A stretch of 64,000 nucleotides of DNA from Hahella sp. KA22 (GTDB lineage Bacteria; Pseudomonadota; Gammaproteobacteria; Pseudomonadales; Oleiphilaceae), in NCBI RefSeq assembly GCF_004135205.1, contig NZ_CP035490.1:1567501-1631500 (forward strand), in the 5' to 3' direction. The translations under genes were made by a program, and so were the position numbers. The notes below the pieces were generated by a model. That model worked only from the letters and a program-made list of their open reading frames with translations. It was not told where the DNA came from and did no database searches. Positions 18,832 to 28,085 of the stretch are shown here, one piece after another (position 1 is the first letter of the stretch; each line of letters opens with the position of its first letter).

Positions 18832-19680
18832 ATGAGCGAAGCAAAGGGTGTTTTATACATAGTAGCGACCCCAATTGGTAATTTGGATGACATGACTCCC
18901 AGGGCGGTCGCGATCTTGAAGTCGGTGGACCTGATTGCGGCGGAAGACACTCGGCACAGCGGCAAGTTATTGAGTCATTTTGGCGTTGATGCGCCGATGA
19001 CCTCTTTGCATCAATTCAATGAAGAGTCGAAAACAGAGCGTTTGTTGTCAGAGCTGGCGGTAGGGAAATCTATCGCTCTGATATCTGATGCCGGGACGCC
19101 GCTGATATCGGATCCAGGGTTTCCCTTGGTGCGGGCGACCAGAGAGGCGGGCTTCGTCGTCACGCCAGTACCCGGCGCCTGTGCGCTGGTGGCGGCTTTG
19201 TCCGCCTCAGGTATGCCGAGTGAACGGTTTGTCTTTGAGGGGTTTCTGCCCGCCAAGGGTTCCGGACGACGTGGGCGTTTGCAGGAGCTGACTGAAGAGC
19301 CTCGGACGATGGTGTTTTATGAGTCTCCTCACCGGATCTTGGCGATGATGGAAGATTTAGAGGCTGTGATGGGGCCCGCCAGGGAGGTGGTGATCGCCAG
19401 AGAGTTGACCAAAACCTTTGAGACGATAAAGGCTGGCTGCGTTCAGGAGGTTAAAGCCTGGATGCTGGCGGATGGAAATCAGCAGCGCGGTGAGTTCGTC
19501 GTGTTGGTGAAGGGGGAGCGTAAAGAGCAAGGCGACTCTGTGGAAATCAAAGTCTCGCAACTGTTGCAGGCGTTGCTTAAAGAATTGCCTGTTAAAAAGG
19601 CGGCGGCGCTGGCGTCTTCATTGACGGGAGTCGGTAAAAATGAGCTTTATCAGCAGGCGCTGGCCTTAAAGGGCGAGTAA
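18832..19680 (+). CDS. rsmI: 16S rRNA (cytidine1402-2'-O)-methyltransferase RsmI
   Basis: A 282-residue SAM-dependent enzyme of the tetrapyrrole-methylase fold that 2'-O-methylates C1402 of 16S rRNA in the P site. Motifs are LYIVATPIGNLDDMTPRA at the N-terminus, AAEDTRHSGKLL, ISDAGTPLISDPGF, and VPGACALVAALSASG. The C-terminal HTH-like segment carries KKAAALASSLTGVGKNELY. Preceded by AAGATGAAAG and a TATAAT at 18721-18726; divergent from lpoA, the usual arrangement. Confidence 0.96.
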   Translation: MSEAKGVLYIVATPIGNLDDMTPRAVAILKSVDLIAAEDTRHSGKLLSHFGVDAPMTSLHQFNEESKTERLLSELAVGKSIALISDAGTPLISDPGFPLVRATREAGFVVTPVPGACALVAALSASGMPSERFVFEGFLPAKGSGRRGRLQELTEEPRTMVFYESPHRILAMMEDLEAVMGPAREVVIARELTKTFETIKAGCVQEVKAWMLADGNQQRGEFVVLVKGERKEQGDSVEIKVSQLLQALLKELPVKKAAALASSLTGVGKNELYQQALALKGE

Positions 19681-19716
19681 GTTTGCGACTTCTTTTGTGA
19701 CTTGCTGGCGCAAAGC

Positions 19717-19745
19717 TTGTGTCGGGAGAGGGAAATCGCTAATCT
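19717..19745 (+). promoter_or_regulatory. Promoter of rnpB
   Basis: TTGTGT (19717-19722), exactly 17 bp, then TAATCT (19740-19745). The start of the mature RNase P RNA follows 8 nt later, as expected for a transcription start. Confidence 0.75.
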
Positions 19746-19752
19746 TGCCGCC

Positions 19753-20115
19753 AGAGCTTGTTAGGCAGTCGCTGTTTCGCATCCTTTATTGGGCGCGGGA
19801 TGGAGGAAAGTCCGGGCTCCACAGGGCAAAGTGCCAGGTAACGCCTGGGCGGCGCGAGTCGACGGAAAGTGCAACAGAAAGTATACCGCCTAAGTCTGCT
19901 TCGGCAGAACGGTAAGGTTGAAATGGTGCGGTAAGAGCGCACCGCATGGCTGGTAACAGTCCATGGCGATGGAAAACCCCACTCGGAGCAAGACCAAATA
20001 GGGACCCAATGGCGTGGCCCACGCTGGGTCCGGGTAGGTCGCTAGAGGTGCATGGCGACATGCATCCCAGATGAATGACTGTCCACGACAGAACCCGGCT
20101 TACAGACAAGCTCTT
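19753..20115 (+). ncRNA. rnpB: RNase P RNA (class A)
   Basis: About 363 nt. The catalytic RNA that trims tRNA 5' leaders. Conserved blocks are easy to see: GAGGAAAGTCCGGGCTCC (CR-I, 19803 region), GCCAGGTAACGCCTGG, GTGCAACAGAAAG, GGTAAGAGCGCACCGC, GGCTGGTAACAGTCC, GAGCAAGACCAAATAGG and the 3' block GATGAATGACTGTCCACGAC. The 5' end AGAGCTTGT pairs with the 3' end ACAAGCTCT to close helix P1. Lies between rsmI and the mraZ cluster. Confidence 0.97.
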
Positions 20116-20130
20116 CTTTTCTCTTTATAA

Positions 20131-20162
20131 CCCTGAAACTCTTGCGTATGAGAGTTTCAGGG
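20131..20162 (+). terminator. Hairpin after rnpB, probable terminator
   Basis: A perfect 12-bp stem CCCTGAAACTCT / AGAGTTTCAGGG with an 8-nt loop. The following TTAACTT has few U residues, so termination may be incomplete. Confidence 0.65.
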
Positions 20163-20405
20163 TTAACTTCCCTTAACAATGAAACTGTGCGGCCGATAAT
20201 TGGGCGTGCACATACCTCGTTTTATTTACCAATGCAGTCTTTATAGCTAAATATTCTTAGATGCGAGCTTGTATCTAAAGAAATTCCCCTAGCGCTTTGA
20301 TTGCAAAGCTATTTTTGTCTCAAATCTGTCTATTTTTTCCCCTTTTTTTCTGTAACTACTTGTCTTTTAAGAGGAAATTATTGACCCATCCGTAACTTAA
20401 TCATC

Positions 20406-20434
20406 TTGAAATGTTGCCTTCCGCTTTCTATAGT
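20406..20434 (+). promoter_or_regulatory. Promoter of the dcw cluster (mraZ promoter)
   Basis: TTGAAA (20406-20411), exactly 17 bp, TATAGT (20429-20434). It sits directly upstream of the MraZ boxes, as in E. coli and other bacteria where this promoter drives the cell wall and division genes. Confidence 0.8.
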
Positions 20435-20442
20435 GTGTAAAA

Positions 20443-20476
20443 GTGGGTAAAAGTGGATGATTGTGGTTTTTTGTGG
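20443..20476 (+). promoter_or_regulatory. MraZ operator: four GTGG repeats with 10-bp period
   Basis: GTGG begins at 20443, 20453, 20463 and 20473, a perfect helical repeat starting 9 bp after the -10 box. MraZ is known to bind direct repeats of this kind (TGGGN/GTGG type) downstream of its promoter and repress its own cluster. The position and period leave little doubt. Confidence 0.88.
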
Positions 20477-20503
20477 CGAAAACCTTCTGAGATGGGCAAA
20501 TAA

Positions 20504-20959
20504 GTGTTTAGAGGGGTCAATGCGATCAACATGGATTCAAAGGGGCGCTTTGCTATGCCGACGCGTTACCGGGATCGTATTGCCGAAATAAGCAATAACC
20601 AAATGATTGCAACCATTGATACACAAGAACGCTGCCTTCTGATTTATCCACTGCCGGAGTGGGAGCAGATTGAAAGCCAAATCGCCGCGCTACCCGCGTA
20701 TAACCCGGCGACTCGGCGTATCCAGCGGCTTTTATTGGGCCACGCCACTGAACTTGAAATTGATGGTGCGGGACGCGTGTTGTTGTCCCAGCCGTTACGT
20801 GAATACGCATATCTGGATAAAAAATTGATTCTATTGGGTCAGGGTAAGAAGTTTGAGTTGTGGGACGAAGATCACTGGACGAAGCGGCGCGATGAATATT
20901 TGGACGAGGATGCGCTTGGTCAGGATGTCCCAGAAGAACTGATGAACATCGCGCTATAA
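20504..20959 (+). CDS. mraZ: Transcriptional regulator MraZ
   Basis: A 151-residue ring-forming DNA-binding protein with two AbrB-like SpoVT halves: the first around [23 protein letters not shown], the second around [19 protein letters not shown] (each quoted in short form). Each half carries the conserved D-x-K/G-R segment. It represses the dcw cluster through the GTGG boxes just upstream. The GTG start is set by the family N-terminus MFRG. Followed by rsmH after 4 nt. Confidence 0.97.
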   Translation: MFRGVNAINMDSKGRFAMPTRYRDRIAEISNNQMIATIDTQERCLLIYPLPEWEQIESQIAALPAYNPATRRIQRLLLGHATELEIDGAGRVLLSQPLREYAYLDKKLILLGQGKKFELWDEDHWTKRRDEYLDEDALGQDVPEELMNIAL

Positions 20960-20963
20960 CACT

Positions 20964-21893
20964 ATGGAAAGTAATCAATACGGACACGTAACGGTTTTAT
21001 TGGCCGAGGCTGTTGAGGCTCTGGGCGTCGAGGCGGATGGGCTTTATATAGACGGCACCTTCGGGCGCGGCGGACACAGTGCGGAGATATTGAAAGCGCT
21101 GGGGCCGCAAGGGCGACTGCTGGGTATCGACAAAGATCCACGTGCGAGGCGGACGGCGATGGAAAGGTTTTCTGGCGATGACAGATTTCTATTCCGGCAA
21201 GGCTCCTTTGCTGACATGGCCTCGTTTGTTGCGGAACTGCAATGGCCTGGAGTTGATGGCGTACTGCTTGATTTGGGTGTTTCCTCCCCGCAGTTGGATG
21301 AAGCCGAAAGGGGCTTCAGCTTTATGCAGGACGGGCCTTTGGATATGCGGATGGACCCGGACAGCGGCCAGTCTGCTTCAGAATGGGTGAATACCGCAAA
21401 AGAAGAAGAGATTAGCAAGGTGCTTTGGGATCTGGGTGAAGAGCGTTTTGCGCGACGGATGGCGAAAGCCATTGTGGCGGCGCGTCAGACCCAACCCATT
21501 ACTCGAACCTTGCAGTTGGCGGAAATAGTCGCGGCGGCTAACCCACGTTGGGAGAAAGGCAAAAACCCGGCGACGCGAGCGTTTCAGGCTATCAGGATAT
21601 ACATCAACAGGGAGTTGGACGATCTGGCCCAAGGGTTGGAGCAGGCGTTCGGAGTGCTTAAGCCGGGCGGGCGTCTGACGGTTATCAGCTTCCATTCTCT
21701 CGAAGATCGCATGGTCAAACAGTACATGCGGGATATTGTACGAGGGCCTAAGACTCCGAAATGGCTGCCGGTGGTGGATGATGCGCCGCCAAAAGCCAAA
21801 TTGGTAGGTAAGAAAATCCGCGCAGGCGAAACTGAGCTCGCGGCCAATGTACGGGCGCGCAGCGCCGTAATGCGTGTATTGGAGAAATGTTGA
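20964..21893 (+). CDS. rsmH: 16S rRNA (cytosine1402-N4)-methyltransferase RsmH (MraW)
   Basis: 309 residues. Methylates N4 of C1402 of 16S rRNA, the same nucleotide that RsmI (also in this window) methylates on the ribose. SAM-binding motif GTFGRGGHS near residue 34; other signatures are [20 protein letters not shown] and [14 protein letters not shown]. Ends [10 protein letters not shown]...[10 protein letters not shown] as in the family. Its stop overlaps the ftsL start. Confidence 0.97.
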   Translation: MESNQYGHVTVLLAEAVEALGVEADGLYIDGTFGRGGHSAEILKALGPQGRLLGIDKDPRARRTAMERFSGDDRFLFRQGSFADMASFVAELQWPGVDGVLLDLGVSSPQLDEAERGFSFMQDGPLDMRMDPDSGQSASEWVNTAKEEEISKVLWDLGEERFARRMAKAIVAARQTQPITRTLQLAEIVAAANPRWEKGKNPATRAFQAIRIYINRELDDLAQGLEQAFGVLKPGGRLTVISFHSLEDRMVKQYMRDIVRGPKTPKWLPVVDDAPPKAKLVGKKIRAGETELAANVRARSAVMRVLEKC

Positions 21894-22288
21894 TGATTTT
21901 GATTCGTTCTACAGGTCAGGCCACGCCACTGACGACAAGACGCAGCAAAACGGTTCGTGAGCCGATTTTGCCTGTCGTACTGGAGTGGTGGGGTGAGACG
22001 TGTCGCCTTGCCGTCAGCATGGTCAAGGGACGGGCGCTGATAACTTTGTCACTGTTGGCGGCTCTGGTGGTGTCCGGCGTCGCTACGGTGTATGCCGTGC
22101 ATTTGAACCGGCAGCAGTTTATTGAGCTACAGACGCTGCAGCGGGATAAAGACCGCTATGAGCGTGAATGGACCCAGCTATTGCTGGAAGAAAGCGCTTG
22201 GAGCGCGCATAGCCGAGTGGAGCAGATTGCGGATCAGCGTTTCGGCATGCATGTGCCTGACGCCACCAAGATAGAGATAGTGAGATGA
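21893..22288 (+). CDS. ftsL: Cell division protein FtsL
   Basis: A 131-residue bitopic membrane protein: a cytoplasmic N-terminus of about 45 residues, one transmembrane helix (ALITLSLLAALVVSGVATVY, about 49-68), and a periplasmic coiled coil (about 75-105) for pairing with FtsB and FtsQ. Low sequence conservation is normal, and identification rests on topology, size and position between rsmH and ftsI. ATG 21893 (7 nt after GGAGA, overlapping the rsmH stop) is preferred to ATG 21887. Confidence 0.92.
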   Translation: MILIRSTGQATPLTTRRSKTVREPILPVVLEWWGETCRLAVSMVKGRALITLSLLAALVVSGVATVYAVHLNRQQFIELQTLQRDKDRYEREWTQLLLEESAWSAHSRVEQIADQRFGMHVPDATKIEIVR

Positions 22289-24057
22289 AAGCCAACGACC
22301 GGCGGACAGCTCAGCGTGGCGCCATGGAGCAGGCCGAGAGCGGACAAGCGGCTCCGGCGATGCTCTGGCGTTATTACGCTGTAGCTATCGTGTTGGTCGC
22401 GTGTTTTATCGTGCTGGTCTGGCGTGTTATCGACTTGCAGGTGATCAATCATGAATTCCTGCGTTCGCAAGGCGACATGCGCACTGTTCGGGTTGAGCCG
22501 ATTCAGGCGACGCGCGGCAAGATACTGGATCGTAACGGCGAGCCTTTGGCGGTCAGCGCTCCGGTTGTGACCTTGTGGGCGAACCCGCAAGAAGCGCAGG
22601 AGAATGATGAAGGTTGGCATAAGCTGGCGGAGTTGCTCGGTATGCAGTCCGACGAGATGGTGAAGAGACTGCGTCGGCATAAGGGCAAAGAGTTTATTTA
22701 CGTACAGCGTCAACTATCCCCGGAAACCGGGCGTTTGGCGATGGACCTGAAGCTGCAAGGGCTTTACGCAAAACGCGAATTTAAACGCTATTACCCTGCC
22801 GGGGAAGTAGCGGCGCATATTGTTGGCATCACGGATATCGACGAAAAAGGCCAGGAAGGCATTGAGCTGGCTTTTGATCAATATCTACGCGGCGTTAATG
22901 GCAGCAAAAAGGTCCTAAAAGACCGCCGCGGATATGTGATTAAGGATTTGAGTCTGCTGCAAGACGCGCAATCCGGTACGGATTTACAGCTCAGTATCGA
23001 TTTGCGCCTGCAGTATATGGCGTATCGGGAATTAAAGGCGGCGGTTGAGGCGCACCACGCAAAGTCCGGATCACTGGTGATATTGGATGTGAGGACCGGC
23101 GAGGTGTTGGCGATGGTGAATCAACCCTCGTTCAACCCCAACAATCGAGACAGTATGAACCCCTCGGGGTTGCGAAATCGGGCGGTGACGGATTTGTTCG
23201 AGCCCGGGTCCACTGTCAAACCCCTGTCGATAGCCGCAGCGCTTAAGACAGGGAGTGTTACAGCAGAAACCCGGATCAACACCAGTCCGGGTTTCCTGCG
23301 TTTAAATGGGCAGACTATTCGCGACGCTCGTGACTATGGCTCGCTGGACCTGGTTTCCATCATCACCAAGTCCAGTAACGTCGGCACCAGCAAAGTGGCG
23401 CTGAAAATTGGCGGAGAAGCGGTTTTTGAAACCTTCTACCAAGCTGGCTTTGGACAGTCGTCCGGTATTGAGTTTCCAGGTGAAGCGGTGGGCGTGCTGC
23501 CGAATTTCACCAAATGGCAGCCCATTCGTCTGGCTACTCTGTCATACGGCTACGGGCTGTCTGTAACGACGCTGCAGTTGGCGCAGTCATACATGGCAAT
23601 CGCCGCAGATGGCGTGCGCAGACCAGTAAGTTTGATTAGGGGCGGGCAGCAAGGTGTTTCTCCGCAACAGGTTATGCCAGCGGGTATTTCCAAGCAGATC
23701 AGAGAAATGCTGGAGACAGTGGTGCTGAAAGGCGGCACGGGAACCCGGGCGCATGTCGCCGAGTATCGTGTGGCGGGTAAAACCGGCACCACTCACAAAG
23801 TTGGCGAGCATGGCTATGCGGATGACGCCTATAACGCGGTGTTTGCAGGTTTGGCTCCGGTTGAGAAGCCCAGACTGGCCATGGCGATCCTGATGAATGA
23901 ACCACAGGGCTCGGAATATTACGGCGGAGAAGTCTCCGCGCCGGTTTTCGCCAGAGTGGTGGCCAATGCGTTGCGCCTGCTAAATGTGGCGCCGGATCGG
24001 GCTATCCCTGTGGTAGCAGGAGCAAGCGGCTCCGATAGCAAAAGGAATGGAGGCTGA
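22285..24057 (+). CDS. ftsI: Peptidoglycan transpeptidase FtsI (PBP3)
   Basis: A 590-residue class B penicillin-binding protein that cross-links septal peptidoglycan. One N-terminal transmembrane helix (about 32-50), a pedestal domain, then the transpeptidase domain with S309-T-V-K (active serine), SSN (about 368), and KTGT (about 500). Starts within the ftsL stop (ATGA) and works with FtsW encoded downstream. Length matches the Pseudomonas-type PBP3. Confidence 0.97.
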   Translation: MKANDRRTAQRGAMEQAESGQAAPAMLWRYYAVAIVLVACFIVLVWRVIDLQVINHEFLRSQGDMRTVRVEPIQATRGKILDRNGEPLAVSAPVVTLWANPQEAQENDEGWHKLAELLGMQSDEMVKRLRRHKGKEFIYVQRQLSPETGRLAMDLKLQGLYAKREFKRYYPAGEVAAHIVGITDIDEKGQEGIELAFDQYLRGVNGSKKVLKDRRGYVIKDLSLLQDAQSGTDLQLSIDLRLQYMAYRELKAAVEAHHAKSGSLVILDVRTGEVLAMVNQPSFNPNNRDSMNPSGLRNRAVTDLFEPGSTVKPLSIAAALKTGSVTAETRINTSPGFLRLNGQTIRDARDYGSLDLVSIITKSSNVGTSKVALKIGGEAVFETFYQAGFGQSSGIEFPGEAVGVLPNFTKWQPIRLATLSYGYGLSVTTLQLAQSYMAIAADGVRRPVSLIRGGQQGVSPQQVMPAGISKQIREMLETVVLKGGTGTRAHVAEYRVAGKTGTTHKVGEHGYADDAYNAVFAGLAPVEKPRLAMAILMNEPQGSEYYGGEVSAPVFARVVANALRLLNVAPDRAIPVVAGASGSDSKRNGG

Positions 24058-24058
24058 T

Positions 24059-25585
24059 ATGCCGGGTGTCGCGCAACAACGACTGGCGGAACTGTTAAAG
24101 GGAATTGCGGAGGTGCCGGCCGCTTTGGACTGCTGGGTGTCTGATATCCAGCAGGACAGCAGAAAAGTCACCAGTGGCGCTTTGTTTGTCGCGGCTGAGG
24201 GCGTCAGCTCAAATGGCGCTCAGTATGTAGAGGACGCGTTGGCCAGAGGCGCGCGTGCAGTGCTGCTGCCAGGAACGCGTCAGCATGTTTATGAAAAAGG
24301 CGATGTGGTCTTTATTGAGCTCGATAACGTGCGGCCAGTAGTTGGGATTATCGCGCACCGTTTCTTTGGTCAGGCGACGCATCGCATGAAAGTGGTGGGT
24401 GTCACTGGTACCAACGGTAAGTCCTCCGTCACCCATTACGTTGCGCAACTGGCGGAAGGGATGGGAATGTCGGCGGCGGTAGTCGGAACACTTGGCTACG
24501 GTCGCCCGAACAGTCTGAAGGCGACGACGCACACCACGCCGGATGCCGTGTCTCTGCATCGGGTGCTGGCGGAGTTGCGCAACGAAGGCATTGAACTGGT
24601 GGCGATGGAGGTCTCTTCCCATGCGCTGGATCAGGACAGAGCGGCGGGCGTTAACTTTGATGTGGCGGTGTTGACCAACATCACTCGGGACCACCTGGAT
24701 TATCACGGCACGCTAGAGGCGTACGCTGAAGCCAAAAAGCGGCTGTTCCTGTCGGATTCAGTGCGCTGGAAAGTCTTCAATCAGGATGACCCATACGGCG
24801 CGCGCTGGGCGCAAGAACTGCAAGGGCCGAAAACGCTGACGTTCAGCGTCGGAAAACGAGATAAGACCGCGGCGAACGTCTGTGCGGAAGACGTACATTT
24901 TGACGCGGATGGAATGAGCTTTGAGCTTGATTTTGGCGCGACCCGTGAACCTGCGCGCTTAGCGCTGGTTGGCGAGTTTAATTTATCCAATGCGTTGGCT
25001 GCGTGTGCGGCCCTGTCGGCATTGAAGGCGGAACCGCAGGCCGTGCGTCAGCAGATGGCGCGATTAACGCCAGTGACTGGTCGCATGCAGCCGCTGCATG
25101 AAGACAAGGCTCCGACTGTTGTGGTGGATTACGCGCACACGCCGGATGCCTTGGAAGTTGCATTGAAGGCGGCGCGCAGGCACTGCCCCGGGCGTCTTTG
25201 GTGCGTGTTTGGCTGCGGCGGCGACCGTGATCCAGGCAAGCGGCCTTTGATGGGGGCTGTCGCCGCGCAATATGCGGATGAGGTGGTGCTGACTGATGAC
25301 AATCCTCGCGGGGAAGATCCGGAAAGTATCGTCGCGCAGATTGTGAAAGGCGTGGAACAAGGCGCGCACTTTCAAGTGGTGCGTCCTCGAAATGACGCCA
25401 TTCGTTTCGCGGTAGAGCATGCCGCCCGGGAGGATGTGATTTTACTGGCTGGCAAAGGGCATGAGGATTACCAGGAGATTCAAGGGCGGCGCATGCCATT
25501 CTCGGACATTGAGATAGCCCGTGACTGTCTGGCCTCTGTCGCTGGCGTACGAGGCGAGAGTAGTTCCGCCAGCGGCGAAATTTGA
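24059..25585 (+). CDS. murE: UDP-MurNAc-tripeptide synthetase (meso-diaminopimelate-adding) MurE
   Basis: A 508-residue Mur ligase that adds meso-diaminopimelate to UDP-MurNAc-L-Ala-D-Glu in the cytoplasm. ATP-binding P-loop GVTGTNGKSS near residue 117; the DNPR motif (TDDNPRGEDP, about 418) is the signature for meso-DAP rather than lysine. ATG 24059 has GGAGG 5 nt upstream; an in-frame ATG at 24047 overlaps ftsI but lacks space for a ribosome site. Starts one base after the ftsI stop. Confidence 0.96.
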   Translation: MPGVAQQRLAELLKGIAEVPAALDCWVSDIQQDSRKVTSGALFVAAEGVSSNGAQYVEDALARGARAVLLPGTRQHVYEKGDVVFIELDNVRPVVGIIAHRFFGQATHRMKVVGVTGTNGKSSVTHYVAQLAEGMGMSAAVVGTLGYGRPNSLKATTHTTPDAVSLHRVLAELRNEGIELVAMEVSSHALDQDRAAGVNFDVAVLTNITRDHLDYHGTLEAYAEAKKRLFLSDSVRWKVFNQDDPYGARWAQELQGPKTLTFSVGKRDKTAANVCAEDVHFDADGMSFELDFGATREPARLALVGEFNLSNALAACAALSALKAEPQAVRQQMARLTPVTGRMQPLHEDKAPTVVVDYAHTPDALEVALKAARRHCPGRLWCVFGCGGDRDPGKRPLMGAVAAQYADEVVLTDDNPRGEDPESIVAQIVKGVEQGAHFQVVRPRNDAIRFAVEHAAREDVILLAGKGHEDYQEIQGRRMPFSDIEIARDCLASVAGVRGESSSASGEI

Positions 25586-25601
25586 AAAAGAGATAGTGAC
25601 G

Positions 25602-26948
25602 ATGATCGGAGACTGGTTGACAAATGACATAGCGAAAGCGGTCGACGGCGCGGCTGAAGGCGACAACGTTGCTTTTACCTGCGTGACGACCGACTCCCGG
25701 GCGGATTGCTCCGGCGCTTTGTTCGTTGCGCTGAAAGGCGACCGCTTCGATGGTCATGAATATGTAGACGCCGCCGTCTCTCAGGGCGCTGTCGCCATAC
25801 TGGCGCAACGCAAAGTGGCGGTGGATGTGGCGCAGATTATTGTCCCCGACAGCCTGATCGGTCTGGGGCGGCTGGGCGCTCTGAACCGGAAGCGCTTTAA
25901 CGGGCCAGTGGCGGCTGTCACCGGTAGCGCGGGTAAGACCACGGTGAAAGAGCTGCTGGCTTCTATATTGTCTCAGCGCGGCGAGGTCTGTAAGACCCAG
26001 GGCAACTTCAACAATCACATTGGCGCGCCATTGAGCCTGCTGCAGTTGACTGACGCTCACAAAAGCGCGGTGTTTGAGCTGGGGGCCAGTGCAGTGGGAG
26101 AGATCGCCTACACAGTGGCGCTTGCGCGCCCGCAAGTGGCGATTCTGAATAACGCGGCAGCCGTGCATGTCGAAGGGTTTGGGGATCTGGCGAGCATCGT
26201 TAAAGCCAAGGGCGAGATTGTCTGTGGTTTACCTGAAGATGGCGTGGCGGTGCTGAACAAAGATGACGCTAACTTTTCCGCATGGGTGGAAATGGCGGGG
26301 GCGCGCAAAGTTATCAGCTTTGGTATGGATGAGTCTGCGATGGTGAGAGCGCAAGACGTGAGCCTGGAGCTGAACGGCTCCACGTTTCGGTTATGCGCGC
26401 CGGAGGGAGACATTGATGCGACGCTGCCGTTGCCGGGCGCACACAACGTTCGCAACGCATTGGCCGCGGCGGCCGCCGCACTGGCGTTGGGATGGACTTT
26501 GAGTGAAGTGCGCGACGGGCTCGCGTCGGCGGCTCCTGTGAAAGGCCGCATGAACAAGTTACTGGGAATTAATGGGAGTGTCATTCTTGATGACACATAC
26601 AATGCCAGCCCAACTTCAGTGAAGGCCGCGATTGACGTCCTGGCCCGCTATCCAGGGCGTCGAATCGTTGCGCTGGGGCACATGGCGGAACTGGGTTCTG
26701 CTGCGGAGGAAGCACATAGGGAGGTTGCTCAATACGCCAGGGACAGTGGCGTAGAGATGTTATTGGGAATAGGCCGCTGGGCGGCGGAATATCGTGAAGG
26801 CTTCGGGGATGCGTCCCCGGTTGTTACTACTCATGACGACATCGCCGCATGGTTGCGCGAGCGCCTGGACCCTAACACTACTGTGTTGGTGAAAGGCTCA
26901 CGGAGCGCGGCGATGGAAAATGTTGTGAAGCAGATTGTGGAGAAATGA
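25602..26948 (+). CDS. murF: UDP-MurNAc-tripeptide--D-alanyl-D-alanine ligase MurF
   Basis: A 448-residue Mur ligase that adds the D-Ala-D-Ala dipeptide, completing the cytoplasmic pentapeptide precursor. P-loop VTGSAGKTTVKELL near residue 107, followed by TQGNFNNHIGAPL. The C-terminal domain has DDTYNASPTSV and VKGSRSAAMENVV. The ATG at 25602 fits the family N-terminus; upstream in-frame codons overlap murE and are not needed. Confidence 0.96.
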   Translation: MIGDWLTNDIAKAVDGAAEGDNVAFTCVTTDSRADCSGALFVALKGDRFDGHEYVDAAVSQGAVAILAQRKVAVDVAQIIVPDSLIGLGRLGALNRKRFNGPVAAVTGSAGKTTVKELLASILSQRGEVCKTQGNFNNHIGAPLSLLQLTDAHKSAVFELGASAVGEIAYTVALARPQVAILNNAAAVHVEGFGDLASIVKAKGEIVCGLPEDGVAVLNKDDANFSAWVEMAGARKVISFGMDESAMVRAQDVSLELNGSTFRLCAPEGDIDATLPLPGAHNVRNALAAAAAALALGWTLSEVRDGLASAAPVKGRMNKLLGINGSVILDDTYNASPTSVKAAIDVLARYPGRRIVALGHMAELGSAAEEAHREVAQYARDSGVEMLLGIGRWAAEYREGFGDASPVVTTHDDIAAWLRERLDPNTTVLVKGSRSAAMENVVKQIVEK

Positions 26949-26954
26949 AATCGT

Positions 26955-26970
26955 ATGAACGTCCGTTCAT
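26955..26970. repeat. Perfect palindrome between murF and mraY
   Basis: ATGAACG-TC-CGTTCAT, two 7-bp arms around 2 bases, in the 47-bp gap between murF and mraY. It could be an operator half-site pair or a short hairpin; no known regulator is assigned. Confidence 0.5.
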
Positions 26971-26995
26971 CAAACGCGATGGGAGACGGGGCTAA

Positions 26996-28078
26996 ATGCT
27001 AGTCTGGTTAGCTGATTTCCTGGCGCAGTATTTCAGCATTTTCAGTGTGTTCCAGTACCTCACGCTGCGTGCGATCCTGGGTGTCTTAACGGCGCTGCTG
27101 ATCTCTTTGCTGGTGGGTCCGGTAATGATTCGCAAGCTCAGCTATTACCAGATCGGGCAAGCGGTCAGAGACGATGGCCCCGAGAGCCATTTCAGCAAAG
27201 CCGGCACGCCGACCATGGGCGGCGCTTTGATTTTGGTGGCGATTGCAGTGAGCACCTTGCTGTGGGCGGACCTGACCAATCGCTACGTCCTGATCACACT
27301 GGGCGTGACCCTGTTGTTCGGCGCTATCGGCTGGGTGGATGACTGGCGCAAAGTCGTCGAGAGAAACCCTAAAGGTCTGCCGGCGCGCTGGAAGTACTTC
27401 TGGCAGTCCGTGTTCGGCTTTGGCGCGGCCGTCGTGTTATTCAAGACCGCTCATTTGCCGCAGGAAACGACGTTGATCGTTCCCTTCTTCAAAGATGTCA
27501 CCTTGGCGCTTGGCGTGGGGTTTGTCCTGTTGACCTATTTTGTCATCGTGGGCGGCAGTAATGCCGTCAACCTGACTGACGGCCTGGATGGACTGGCGAT
27601 TATGCCAACCGTCATGGTGGGCGGCGCCTTGGCCGTGTTCGCTTATTTGTCCGGTCACGTGAAGTTTGCAGAATACCTGCATATTCCTTATCTGCCGGGA
27701 ACCGGCGAACTAGTGATCTTCCTCGGGGCGCTGGTCGGCGCAGGATTGGGCTTTCTCTGGTTCAACACTTATCCGGCGCAAGTGTTCATGGGCGATGTTG
27801 GCGCACTGGCGCTTGGCGCCGCGCTTGGCGTTGTGGCGGTCATCGTCCGTCAGGAACTGGTGTTTTTTGTAATGGGCGGCGTGTTCGTAATGGAGACGGT
27901 GTCCGTGATTCTACAGGTGGCGTCATACAAGCTGACCGGAAGGCGTATATTCCGCATGGCTCCGTTGCACCACCATTTTGAGCTCAAAGGCTGGCCGGAG
28001 CCGAGAGTTATCGTACGGTTTTGGGTCATAACCGTAGTGCTGGTGCTGATTGGTTTGGCGACGTTGAAGATCAGGTAA
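26996..28078 (+). CDS. mraY: Phospho-N-acetylmuramoyl-pentapeptide transferase MraY
   Basis: A 360-residue integral membrane enzyme with ten helices that transfers phospho-MurNAc-pentapeptide to undecaprenyl phosphate, giving lipid I. Motifs: GTPTMGG (about 65), GWVDDWRK with the catalytic DD pair (about 116), [10 protein letters not shown] (about 193), [11 protein letters not shown] (about 265) and [11 protein letters not shown] (about 324). Start supported by GGGAGACGGGG. Follows murF after 47 bp. Confidence 0.98.
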   Translation: MLVWLADFLAQYFSIFSVFQYLTLRAILGVLTALLISLLVGPVMIRKLSYYQIGQAVRDDGPESHFSKAGTPTMGGALILVAIAVSTLLWADLTNRYVLITLGVTLLFGAIGWVDDWRKVVERNPKGLPARWKYFWQSVFGFGAAVVLFKTAHLPQETTLIVPFFKDVTLALGVGFVLLTYFVIVGGSNAVNLTDGLDGLAIMPTVMVGGALAVFAYLSGHVKFAEYLHIPYLPGTGELVIFLGALVGAGLGFLWFNTYPAQVFMGDVGALALGAALGVVAVIVRQELVFFVMGGVFVMETVSVILQVASYKLTGRRIFRMAPLHHHFELKGWPEPRVIVRFWVITVVLVLIGLATLKIR

Positions 28079-28085
28079 TTCGTTC

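Larger units (their letters stand above)
20163..20503. other. Intergenic region upstream of mraZ
   Basis: About 340 bp, T-rich in the middle (20310-20350). Its only recognisable contents are the promoter and MraZ boxes at 20406-20476. I see no small ORF with a credible start or any RNA fold beyond that. Confidence 0.6.

Noticed and set aside
24041-24061. murE starting at ATG 24047
   Set aside because: The only Shine-Dalgarno-like bases directly abut that ATG, while ATG 24059 has GGAGG at proper spacing.
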